In this document: positions 1-6,526 of the stretch, in pieces
Layout: each line of letters starts with the position of its first letter
Position numbering within the stretch: position 1 is the stretch's first letter
Assembly (NCBI GenBank): GCA_050633205.1
Contig: JBOEGA010000062.1
Span: forward strand, 1-10,144
DNA: 10,144 nt
Direction of reading: 5' to 3'
Origin: CBDHHC01 sp050633205
GTDB taxonomy: Bacteria > Pseudomonadota > Alphaproteobacteria > Rhizobiales > CBDHHC01
Made by a program: the position numbers and the translations under genes
Notes under the pieces: generated by a model
Seen by the model: the letters and a program-made list of their open reading frames with translations, nothing else
The model's database searches: none
What the model was told of the DNA's origin: nothing

Positions 1-2
1 TT

Positions 3-848
3 TCAGACCTGCTACTTGTGCTTGGCGCCCGGTTAGGTGAAATGCCGACCAGCGGATATAAGCATCTCAGAATACCAAATCCCGTTCAGCCTATGATCCA
101 TGTCCACCCGGACCCAAATGAACTTGGCAAAGTTTACAGGCCGGAATCCGCAATTAATGCTACTCCCAAATCTCTGTTAAACAAACTGGCAAAGAAAAGG
201 CCTGGAAAGATTAACTGGACAGCCTGGACAGAACAGGGACGCAGTAATTATGAAGCCTGGTCTACTCCGCAGGAAACACCGGGAGCAGTAAAGCTTGAGG
301 AAGTTGTCAGACACCTGCGCGATACATTGCCGGAAAATGCAATTATCACCAATGGTGCCGGTAATTATGCAGGCTGGCTCAACAGATATTTCAGATTTCC
401 TGTATATGGCAGTCACCTTGCCCCGACATCAGGCTCCATGGGATATGGCTTACCGGCAGCAATAGCTGCCAAACTTGAACGACCTGAAGCCCCAGTTATC
501 TGCTTTGCCGGCGATGGCTGCTTTCAGATGACCAATCAGGAATTTGGTACAGCCATACAGTACGGCGCGAACGTTATTGTTATCATTTGCAATAACTCTC
601 AGTATGGCACTATCCGCATGCATCAGGAAAAGACATATCCAGGCCGGGTTTCAGGAACACAGATAGTCAATCCTGATTTTGCAGCACTGGCAAAGGCCTA
701 TGGCGGATACGGTGAGCTGGTCGAAAAAACATCAGACTTTCCTGATGCATTTAATCGTGCCAGAGAGAGCGGCAAACCTGCCATTCTCGAACTGACAATG
801 TCACCGGAAGCTATTTCACCTGCAGCAACCTTATCAGACCTTGGCTGA
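3..848 (+). CDS. Thiamine-pyrophosphate-dependent enzyme, acetolactate synthase large-subunit-like (5'-truncated)
   Basis: This is the C-terminal part of a TPP enzyme of the acetolactate synthase/benzoylformate decarboxylase superfamily. The reading frame is open to the left window edge, so the N-terminal domain and the true start lie outside. The visible protein begins with the end of the central domain (GARLGE..TSGY, then a PMIHVHPDPNELG-type strand). The C-terminal TPP-binding domain follows. Its Mg/TPP motif starts with GDG at bases 510-518 and closes with NN at 591-596. The segment that follows, with IRMHQE and PGRVSGT, is typical of ilvB-like paralogues. Enzymes of this fold decarboxylate 2-oxoacids and ligate or release the aldehyde unit. 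No ilvN-like regulatory subunit follows; the next gene is an unrelated YecA protein. That favours a stand-alone catabolic or accessory paralogue over the biosynthetic enzyme, but the substrate cannot be told from this part. Family assignment is firm; reaction is open. Confidence 0.9.
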   Translation, partial: SDLLLVLGARLGEMPTSGYKHLRIPNPVQPMIHVHPDPNELGKVYRPESAINATPKSLLNKLAKKRPGKINWTAWTEQGRSNYEAWSTPQETPGAVKLEEVVRHLRDTLPENAIITNGAGNYAGWLNRYFRFPVYGSHLAPTSGSMGYGLPAAIAAKLERPEAPVICFAGDGCFQMTNQEFGTAIQYGANVIVIICNNSQYGTIRMHQEKTYPGRVSGTQIVNPDFAALAKAYGGYGELVEKTSDFPDAFNRARESGKPAILELTMSPEAISPAATLSDLG

Positions 849-952
849 GATTCGTCGTAAGCTGCAGAAAAAGCTCTGACTAACTGTAAGAAATATTTCA
901 ATTCTGGTTCATTCAATGTTATTACGCTCCCTGAATATAACAGGAGTTCATC

Positions 953-1630
953 ATGAATACACAATTGGAACCAATGGCAGACGAAGGATATGACCGGCTT
1001 GAAGAGCTGCTTGATGCCAACTGTGTCATGAACCTTGAAATGCTCGATGGCTTCTTTGCAGCACTGATTGCCGGGCCACGTTGCGGTGTGCCAAGCGACT
1101 ACCTGCCTGAAGTCTGGGGCGGCGGCAAAACTTTTGAGAATGCTTTTGAGTCCCAGGATGATCTCAGAGAATTTATAGAGCTTGTATTACGCCACTGGAA
1201 TTCCACCGCTGAAATACTGGAAAATGAAAAAATATTCGCTCCCCTTTTAAAAGAGGATCTTGAAGTTGCAGATGCTCATGACTGGGCTAGTGGGTTTATG
1301 CATGGCATAAAAATGCACTCCGACGAGTGGAAACCCTTCCTTGATGATGATGAAAAAGCCGGGCCGATGGTTCCAATCTTCAACCTGTTTCATCAGTATA
1401 GTACCATACCATCAATGAAACCCTTTGTTGAAGCAGCAGCACCTGAGAAGCGCATGAACCTTATTGTAAACGCTGCGGCTGGAGTGATGCAGATCAAACG
1501 TCATTTCTCAAAGAAGAAAGAAATCACAACCCCCGAAGGAACATTTCGCAGACAGGAGCCCAAAGTAGGAAGAAATGATCCCTGCCCATGCGGATCAGGA
1601 CTCAAGCTTAAGAAGTGCTGCAAGAAGTAA
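953..1630 (+). CDS. YecA/UPF0149 family protein with C-terminal SEC-C zinc motif
   Basis: A 225-residue soluble protein. The N-terminal and middle parts match the UPF0149 (YecA/YgfB-like) helical domain, with the family-like stretches NLEMLDGFFAALIAGP (about residues 27-42) and WASGFMHGI (about 111-119). The last 20 residues form a SEC-C motif, with C211, C213, C222 and C223 in a CxC-x8-CC arrangement, the same zinc-binding pattern as the C-terminal tail of SecA. Such tails are known to bind zinc and, in SecA, SecB and ribosomes. For YecA proteins a ribosome- or SecA-related role has been proposed, but the physiological function is unclear. The ATG start is supported by AGGAG at 942-946, six bases upstream. 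It lies 104 bp after the TPP enzyme gene and on the same strand, so co-transcription is possible. I see no convincing terminator or promoter in the gap. Confidence 0.88.
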   Translation: MNTQLEPMADEGYDRLEELLDANCVMNLEMLDGFFAALIAGPRCGVPSDYLPEVWGGGKTFENAFESQDDLREFIELVLRHWNSTAEILENEKIFAPLLKEDLEVADAHDWASGFMHGIKMHSDEWKPFLDDDEKAGPMVPIFNLFHQYSTIPSMKPFVEAAAPEKRMNLIVNAAAGVMQIKRHFSKKKEITTPEGTFRRQEPKVGRNDPCPCGSGLKLKKCCKK

Positions 1631-1862
1631 AATCAAACGAGATCCTCTTCTCCTGAAGTTAAACAGATAAAACCGCCTTCAGGTTACAACTTCTAATTGC
1701 ACCATTTGAACACTCTAAATTTACAATGAACATTTTCTCATAACTCCCACGCTGAATTGTGTTCAAATTACGTCACCTCTCCTATCCACTAACTTTACAA
1801 AACGAAAACAGGTGCCTTACCTTTACATAATAAAATAAAAATAAGATTCGAGGTTTCCCAAA
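1631..1862. other. AT-rich intergenic region with two inverted repeats
   Basis: This 232-bp gap contains no supported gene. A 7-bp inverted repeat (CCTGAAG at 1652-1658, CTTCAGG at 1677-1683, 18-base loop) lies just after the yecA-like gene. It has only a mixed pyrimidine tail, so it is at best a weak terminator. A 10-bp perfect inverted repeat follows (1704-1713 and 1759-1768, 45 bases apart). Toward the lipoprotein gene, TTTACA at 1794-1799 resembles a -35 box, and CATAAT at 1826-1831 resembles a -10 box. Their spacing (26 bases) does not fit a single sigma-70 promoter, so I do not call one. Confidence 0.5.
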
Positions 1863-2558
1863 ATGCGTTTCATAAAACTATGCTCTCTGCTCCTTGTAGC
1901 AGGACTTCTGTCTGCCTGCGGTGCATCCGTAACACCCATTCTTCAAAAAGAACCAACATTTATCTCCGGGGCCAAAGTAACAATGGCCAAACTTGATGAA
2001 GGCACAGTCAACCTTCCGGAAGATCTCAGAGTAAAAGTTCTCCGGGATGCAAGCAGACACAGCCAGACAGGCAATCCCAAAATTCTTAAAATTCATGTAA
2101 TCGGTTTTCATGTCAAAAACCCTGTCCAGTCATGGCTTATTGGCGATTCTGACAGTATATATGTCGAAGTGGAAGTCGTTGATAAGAAGTCGGGCCGGGT
2201 AGATAACAAATTTAAAGTAGTTGCTATGCGCGTTGGTGTTCAGGGCATTGCTGGAGCGGTTCTATCTGCAATTAACAACCCGGTTGAGGTTGAACAGGAA
2301 CTCACCACTCTTATATCCAATCGTATTTTTCTACGCCTTTATGGTGCAGCCAAAGTTGAAATGGCATCGAAAAGAGAGCCTGCAAAAATTACAGCAAAAT
2401 ACCCGCGAGATTATGAAAGCTTAAAAGTCGAACATAAATGTAAGCAGGATTATGCTAACTCAAAAGTCAGAGTTGACCCGAACTCCGATCCGATTGAATA
2501 CAAACCTGCACAACATTGTCTGAAATATCTGCCAAAAGAAAAGCGCTTCAGACGCTGA
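1863..2558 (+). CDS. Predicted outer- or inner-membrane lipoprotein, unrecognised family
   Basis: A 231-residue protein with a clear signal peptidase II signal: positive residues R2 and K5, a hydrophobic core at about 6-16, then the lipobox LSAC with Cys19 as the lipidated residue. No Asp follows the cysteine (G20, A21), so outer-membrane sorting by Lol is likely by the usual +2 rule. The mature part reads as a beta-rich domain (about residues 30-125, alternating strands such as KILKIHVIGFHV and SIYVEVEVVD). A small apolar segment follows (126-138, GVQGIAGAVLSAI), then a short helix and a basic tail. The mature protein has only two further cysteines, C193 and C219, which could form a disulfide. 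I do not recognise the family; distant resemblance to small DUF4410-type lipoproteins is only an impression. GAGG at 1850-1853 lies nine bases before the ATG. It is flanked by sizeable gaps and appears monocistronic. Confidence 0.8.
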   Translation: MRFIKLCSLLLVAGLLSACGASVTPILQKEPTFISGAKVTMAKLDEGTVNLPEDLRVKVLRDASRHSQTGNPKILKIHVIGFHVKNPVQSWLIGDSDSIYVEVEVVDKKSGRVDNKFKVVAMRVGVQGIAGAVLSAINNPVEVEQELTTLISNRIFLRLYGAAKVEMASKREPAKITAKYPRDYESLKVEHKCKQDYANSKVRVDPNSDPIEYKPAQHCLKYLPKEKRFRR

Positions 2559-2915
2559 TAACTCTTATCCTGATTGGTCAGCCACCTGGTGTGACCAGTC
2601 AGGAGCCACCCCGTTCCGCAATGGTAACCTTAACACACCTTCACCTTATATTTTCATTCTATTCTCTCCTCATGCCTTGACTTTGGCTCAGAAGGTTGTA
2701 CATGTTCTAGCAACATAGCGCCGCACGTAGAGAAATTTTACAAAATTTGAGCAGCGCGCACTTCTCGCATCAATCAGATAATCGTTGCTAAGAAGAGTGC
2801 CTTGAGCACCAGAAACCCCACGGCGGCTGATCTACGCGACCTCCCAGATATATCCAGTTATTCAACGTAACCAATTGTTTTGGTGCGTTTATTATTGACT
2901 GAAGAAAGACATTAA
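2559..2915 (+). other. Gap before the helicase gene; likely long, structured 5' leader
   Basis: This 357-bp stretch has no supported gene. After the stem-loop at 2569-2603, TTGACT at 2677-2682, preceded by CC, looks like an alphaproteobacterial -35 box. A plausible but poor -10 (TACATG, 2699-2704) follows after 16 bases. If used, the helicase mRNA would carry a leader of roughly 200 bases. Downstream are AAATTTT-AC-AAAATTT (about 2734-2749), a longer pairing of GCACTTCT (about 2758-2765) with AGAAGAGTGC (2791-2800), a small hairpin GTGC-CTTGA-GCAC (2797-2809) and ACCAA-TTGTT-TTGGT just upstream of the start. Cold-shock helicase mRNAs often have structured leaders; a regulatory role here is inference. 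Confidence 0.4.
2569..2603 (+). terminator. Stem-loop after the lipoprotein gene (possible terminator without U-tract)
   Basis: CCTGATTGGTCA (2569-2580) pairs with TGACCAGTCAGG (2592-2603). The stem is 12 pairs including one U-G wobble, with an 11-base loop. It begins 10 bases after the lipoprotein stop codon, the usual place for a terminator or a 3'-end stabilising hairpin. The bases after it (agccacccc) contain no T-run, so intrinsic termination may be weak. It could instead protect the mRNA 3' end. Confidence 0.5.
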
Positions 2916-2918
2916 TTG
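2901..2918 (+). promoter_or_regulatory. Ribosome-binding region and TTG start of the helicase gene
   Basis: The purine-rich stretch GAAGAAAG (2901-2908) lies about seven bases before TTG at 2916-2918. An in-frame TAA stands directly in front of the TTG (2913-2915), so translation cannot start further upstream. The next in-frame ATG lies inside the conserved Q-motif region and would remove family-conserved residues (FDTLGLAEPILRAI). TTG is therefore the best start. The Shine-Dalgarno match is only moderate. Confidence 0.75.
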
Positions 2919-4307
2919 ACCAGGTTTGATACACTCGGTTTAGCCGAGCCTATTTTGCGCGCCATTTCCAGCGAAGGCTACTCCACACCCACGCCAATTC
3001 AGGCTCAGGTGATTCCTGCCATGATAAAAGGCAAGGACATTCTGGGAATCGCCCAGACAGGTACAGGCAAGACAGCATCATTTGTTCTGCCAATCCTGAA
3101 CAAAATCAGCACGGAAGGAAAACTTCCGGAGCCGAAATCATGTGGTGCGCTTATTCTGACACCAACTCGTGAACTGGCCTCGCAGATTGCAGAGAATATT
3201 AAAATTTATGGCAGGCAGGTTCGCCCGTCTGTTGCGATTGTTGTAGGCGGTGTAAGCCCAAGACCTCAGATCAAGGCACTCTCATTTGGTGTTGATATTG
3301 TTGTTGCAACTCCGGGTCGCCTGTTGGACCATTTGCAGACCGGTGCTGTTTCCCTCAAAAACACACACACGATCGTTCTTGATGAAGCCGACCAGATGCT
3401 TGACCTTGGTTTCGTTCCCGCTATCAAAAAGATCATGAGCCGTCTGCCATCAAAGAAGCAGACAATTCTTATGTCTGCAACCATGCCGATTGCAATCCGT
3501 AATCTGTCAAAAGGCTTTATGCATAAGCCGGTCGAGATTTCTGTTGCTGCAGTATCCAAACCGGTTGAACGTATCAAGCAAAGCGTTATTCACCTGACAA
3601 AGGCTGAAAAAGGCGCTGTCCTTAGGCAGATACTGTCCGACCCTAAAGTGTCCCGTGCAATAATTTTCACCCGCACCAAACGCGGAGCAGACAAGGTAAA
3701 CCTGCAACTGTATAAAGCAGGTTTTTCAAGTTCAGCAATTCATGGCAATAAAAGCCAGGGACAGCGTGATAACGCCCTGAAAGCATTCAAATCAGGCAAA
3801 AGCCCTATTCTCGTAGCAACTGATATTGCGGCACGCGGTATCGACATTGATGATGTCAGTCATGTGCTGAACTATGACTTGCCTAATATCGCAGAAGCCT
3901 ATGTACACAGAATTGGCCGTACAGCCCGCGCTGGCCGCGAAGGTATTGCAATCTCGTTCTGCGATCCGTCCGAGAAAGCCTATTTGCGTGATATCGAAAA
4001 ACTTATCGGCAATAAGCTGGAACTTCAGGTGCCGGAAGAATCTTCATATGATCCGGTAAAACTGGACCCGCCAATCAAGCTTGATATGGAAAAGCCAAAA
4101 GCCGAAACAAAATCAAGACCGCCTCGCCGTAGAAATAAAAATACTCAGGGGCGCAAAACTGAAGGTGCAGGAGCAGGCTCCGGTTCAGCTAATGGCAAGA
4201 GAACTGCCGGATCTTCGAAACCAAACAGCAGCAATAATAACCGAAACAGGAAACGTCCGGCGCAGAAACCAAATCAGCGCCGCAGACAAAGAGCTGCAAC
4301 GGCATAA
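2916..4307 (+). CDS. DEAD-box ATP-dependent RNA helicase, RhlE-like
   Basis: A 463-residue superfamily 2 RNA helicase that unwinds short RNA duplexes using ATP, acting in ribosome assembly, RNA decay or cold adaptation. All signature motifs are present in order: Q motif with PTPIQ at 25-29, motif I AQTGTGKT (46-53), Ia PTRELASQ (83-90), GG (111-112), Ib TPGR (132-135), II DEAD (156-159), III SAT (187-189), IV IIFTRTK (249-255), V ATDIAARGIDI (301-311) and VI HRIGRTARAGR (331-341). From about residue 390 the protein becomes a low-complexity tail rich in Lys, Arg, Asn, Gly and Ser, a usual RNA-tethering extension in RhlE-type proteins. No DbpA- or CsdA-type C-terminal RNA-binding domain is visible. 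It has a long gap upstream and a strong terminator at its end, so it is probably monocistronic. The family is certain; the subgroup (RhlE rather than other DEAD-box types) is likely. Confidence 0.95.
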   Translation: MTRFDTLGLAEPILRAISSEGYSTPTPIQAQVIPAMIKGKDILGIAQTGTGKTASFVLPILNKISTEGKLPEPKSCGALILTPTRELASQIAENIKIYGRQVRPSVAIVVGGVSPRPQIKALSFGVDIVVATPGRLLDHLQTGAVSLKNTHTIVLDEADQMLDLGFVPAIKKIMSRLPSKKQTILMSATMPIAIRNLSKGFMHKPVEISVAAVSKPVERIKQSVIHLTKAEKGAVLRQILSDPKVSRAIIFTRTKRGADKVNLQLYKAGFSSSAIHGNKSQGQRDNALKAFKSGKSPILVATDIAARGIDIDDVSHVLNYDLPNIAEAYVHRIGRTARAGREGIAISFCDPSEKAYLRDIEKLIGNKLELQVPEESSYDPVKLDPPIKLDMEKPKAETKSRPPRRRNKNTQGRKTEGAGAGSGSANGKRTAGSSKPNSSNNNRNRKRPAQKPNQRRRQRAATA

Positions 4308-4315
4308 AGAATAAT

Positions 4316-4344
4316 AAGGCGGCTATTTTTAAGCCGCCTTTTTT
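4316..4344 (+). terminator. Rho-independent terminator of the helicase gene, possibly bidirectional
   Basis: AAGGCGGCT (4316-4324) pairs perfectly with AGCCGCCTT (4332-4340) around a 7-base loop. A T-run (4339-4344) follows on the + strand, which is ideal for intrinsic termination of the helicase mRNA. The convergent epoxide hydrolase gene stops at 4347. Read from the - strand the same hairpin is followed by ATTATTC, a weaker U-rich tail, so it may also end that operon. Confidence 0.92.
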
Positions 4345-4346
4345 GT

Positions 4347-5228
4347 TTACAGCCTATCCCGCATTTTTTCATGAAGCCAGTGAATAAGAACTCTGCTCAG
4401 TCTTGCTGGCTGTTCATGCTGCGCAAAATGTCCGGCATCAGGCCACGCCTTGATGGTCAGATCTCCTGAAACAAAATCCCATACATTATTCAATCCGTTT
4501 GCTAGTAAGTACGGATCTTTTGTACCGTATACAACCAGTGTAGGTACGTTTATCAAAGGTGCTTCATCCCTATATTCCTCATAAGGTGCGCGAGGAAATA
4601 AAACACGATAGTAATTCAGCATCGCATCAATATTGGACCGCTGCATAGCCACTTCATGACGCTTCATAAATGCAGCATCCTGCACCCATGCTCTGACCTG
4701 CTCAGGCGGCACCATCTTATGCGCACCCGGCGTCTGAAACAGACGGGCATAAGCACTGGCTTCCTGTTGCGCCTCATTATGCACCAGCTCTCTGGCGACT
4801 GCCCAGGGATGCGGAATATTTACAACCGCTAACTGCTTAACAAGCTCAGGCTTCATCATGGCAACATACCATGCAACAAAACCGCCCCAGTCATGCCCCA
4901 CCAGTGTTACAGGCTTACCGCCCAATGCATTAATGACAGCTTCAACATCAGATATCAGTACATGAATATCATAGGATGCTTCTTCTGTTGGCTGTGCACT
5001 CAGGTTAAAACTGCGCAGATCCATTGCCGCAACCTGATGCTTATCACTCAACGCCTGAATCTGGTGCCACCATGTCAACCAATGGTCAGGAAAGCCGTGA
5101 ATGAAAAGTATAGGCTCCCCCTCCCCTGCTGTTACGTAATGAATATCAACACCGGATGCCCCTGTTGTATGATGCGTAACTTTTGCTTCCACTTCAGAAA
5201 TTGCGGTTTCTGTATTTTTGTCAGTCAT
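4347..5228 (-). CDS. Alpha/beta-fold epoxide hydrolase
   Basis: A 293-residue cytoplasmic alpha/beta hydrolase (no signal peptide) predicted to open epoxides to vicinal diols. The visible active site is complete. The oxyanion motif HGFP is at 44-47. The nucleophile Asp113 sits in GHDWGG (111-116). The acid Asp238 is in GTKDPY, and the base His267 is in DAGH. In the cap domain, Tyr160 lies four residues before an FQ..PG stretch and Tyr207 is in NYYR. These match the spacing of Tyr383 (before FQEPG) and Tyr466 (in NWYR) in human soluble epoxide hydrolase as I recall that sequence. The tyrosine pair and HGxP favour epoxide hydrolase over haloalkane dehalogenase, which has Trp/Asn halide ligands. 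The gene starts 16 bp after the MFS stop, so it is the last gene of the tetR-MFS-hydrolase unit. The ribosome site is weak (AGGT about 6 bases upstream). Substrate unknown. Confidence 0.9.
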   Translation of the reverse strand: MTDKNTETAISEVEAKVTHHTTGASGVDIHYVTAGEGEPILFIHGFPDHWLTWWHQIQALSDKHQVAAMDLRSFNLSAQPTEEASYDIHVLISDVEAVINALGGKPVTLVGHDWGGFVAWYVAMMKPELVKQLAVVNIPHPWAVARELVHNEAQQEASAYARLFQTPGAHKMVPPEQVRAWVQDAAFMKRHEVAMQRSNIDAMLNYYRVLFPRAPYEEYRDEAPLINVPTLVVYGTKDPYLLANGLNNVWDFVSGDLTIKAWPDAGHFAQHEQPARLSRVLIHWLHEKMRDRL

Positions 5229-5244
5229 AGTCTACCTGTTTATT

Positions 5245-6462
5245 TTATTGTGATTGTAATTTTGATTGTTGTTTGTTCATGCTCAGAAACAGACCAAGCA
5301 TACCAATTGAACACCCGACGGCCTGCACAAGACCGAGCGAAACAGCCGGGGATATTGTTAGGGTAGCAATGATGCCTGTACCGACTGCCGCCCCCATCAT
5401 TTGCAAAAAGCCAAGAAGCGATGATGCAGCACCTGCCAGATGCGCAAATGGTGTCAAAGCCTGCCCGGTACATAGCGGCAATGCCAGTCCCATTCCAAAC
5501 AGGAAGATTACAGTAGATACTGAAAATGTGATTATGTTGCCCGCATCAAAAGTGCCGGATATTACAAGCCCAAGTCCACCCATGACCGCCACAAACAATC
5601 CCATAACAGATACAAAGGCAGGTGAACTCTGCTTCACCAGATTTGACGCGACCGCCCCGGCAGCAAACACAACAAATACCGTTGAGGCAAAGAACCAGCC
5701 AACAGCAATGTTTGATAAACCCATTTGCACCTGTAAAATGCTTGGAGCAGCAGAAAAGAAGCCAAACAGCCCCCCGATTATAAATGCTGTCGCCAGTGCG
5801 GGAGCCATAAATTCGATTTTTGAGCTAACCTGAATGTAAGACTGAACAGGATTGGTTTTATCACTACTGCTAGCCGGCGCATGTGTTTCACCTACTGCCA
5901 AAACATACCAGAGCGTCGCCAGAACGGCGATTATAGCCGTAAACCAGAATGTTGACTGCCAGCCAAAACTGTTTTCCAGCAATGCTCCGGCAAGCGGGGA
6001 AAAGCCGGGAGCCGCAGCGGAAGCAACCATCATAAAGGACATTGCCTTCATCAATGTCATTCCCTCGAACAGATCACGCGCAATTGCTCTGGAAAGAACA
6101 GAAGCCGCACATACCCCGGCTGCTTGCACCACACGGCCAGCCAGCAACATATTAAAATCGGTTGCGAATGCACAGATAAAGCAGCCTGCAATAAAAATAA
6201 CCATGCCAATTACGACTGGCCGCAGCCTTCCAACCCGGTCAGATAATGGCCCGACGATAAGCTGACCCACAGCAAAGACCAGAAAAAAGCAGCTCAGTGT
6301 CAATCCCAGACGAACACTTGTGACATTCAGGTCCGCACTGATTGAAGGGAAAGAGGGTAAAATTATATTTGTAGAGAGTGTGCCAAGTGCTGCCAGTACG
6401 GCAAGCAGACGCACAGAATTACTTCCCGCCTGAGCAGGAGTATTTTTAGTGTCTATAGTCAT
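5245..6462 (-). CDS. MFS drug/proton antiporter, Bcr/CflA-like
   Basis: A 405-residue inner-membrane transporter of the major facilitator superfamily. The hydrophobic pattern fits 12 transmembrane helices with a polar central loop at about residues 192-218. Motif A is present in the loop between helices 2 and 3 (GPLSDRVGRLRP, 71-82). Motif B-like GRVVQAAG with Arg110 is in helix 4, and SRAIARDLFEG (124-134) is typical of Bcr/CflA pumps. Helix 5 carries an antiporter motif C-like stretch (PGFSPLAGALL, 152-162). Such proteins export small hydrophobic compounds in exchange for protons. The gene follows tetR by 64 bp and precedes the epoxide hydrolase by 16 bp on the same strand. This suggests it expels the same toxicant, or a product, that the hydrolase handles. 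The ATG is preceded only by a poor AAAGAAA site, next to a stem-loop. Family confident; substrate inferred. Confidence 0.92.
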   Translation of the reverse strand: MTIDTKNTPAQAGSNSVRLLAVLAALGTLSTNIILPSFPSISADLNVTSVRLGLTLSCFFLVFAVGQLIVGPLSDRVGRLRPVVIGMVIFIAGCFICAFATDFNMLLAGRVVQAAGVCAASVLSRAIARDLFEGMTLMKAMSFMMVASAAAPGFSPLAGALLENSFGWQSTFWFTAIIAVLATLWYVLAVGETHAPASSSDKTNPVQSYIQVSSKIEFMAPALATAFIIGGLFGFFSAAPSILQVQMGLSNIAVGWFFASTVFVVFAAGAVASNLVKQSSPAFVSVMGLFVAVMGGLGLVISGTFDAGNIITFSVSTVIFLFGMGLALPLCTGQALTPFAHLAGAASSLLGFLQMMGAAVGTGIIATLTISPAVSLGLVQAVGCSIGMLGLFLSMNKQQSKLQSQ

Positions 6463-6471
6463 TTTAGATTT

Positions 6472-6519
6472 CTTTATAAAGGAATGCAGGGCGTCAGCTA
6501 TTGCACCTGCCCGGCATTC
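6472..6519 (-). other. Intercistronic stem-loop between tetR and the MFS gene
   Basis: The 64-bp gap holds an 11-bp inverted repeat with one mismatch: GAATGCAGGGC at 6482-6492 and GCCCGGCATTC at 6509-6519, with a 16-base loop. It directly abuts a 10-bp palindrome, CTTTATAAAG (6472-6481). The latter lies about 10 bases before the MFS ATG and overlaps its ribosome-binding region. In the transcript this could act as a partial terminator, a processing or stability element, or a translation modulator that sets the regulator:pump ratio. The function is inference; the pairing is directly visible. Confidence 0.5.
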
Positions 6520-6526
6520 AAACTAC

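Noticed and set aside
18..848. TPP enzyme considered as the biosynthetic acetolactate synthase IlvB/IlvI
   Set aside because: No small-subunit gene follows, and the N-terminal part needed for a firm subfamily call is outside the window, so no gene symbol is given.
890..899. GAAATATTTC palindrome between the TPP enzyme and yecA-like genes
   Set aside because: A 10-bp AT-rich palindrome is common by chance and is not placed as a terminator or next to a recognisable promoter.
2621..2680. Possible 19-residue leader peptide in front of the helicase gene
   Set aside because: ATG is not preceded by any Shine-Dalgarno-like sequence, and its frame has no feature such as a run of a regulatory amino acid.
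4893..5366. Open frame on the + strand overlapping the hydrolase start and MFS end
   Set aside because: Antisense shadow; cysteine-rich, no domain, and it crosses the boundary of two well-supported genes.
5273..5833. Long open frame on the + strand across the MFS gene (186 codons)
   Set aside because: It lies antisense to a clear 12-helix transporter, and its translation has no recognisable motif and a composition expected from the reverse of a membrane protein gene.
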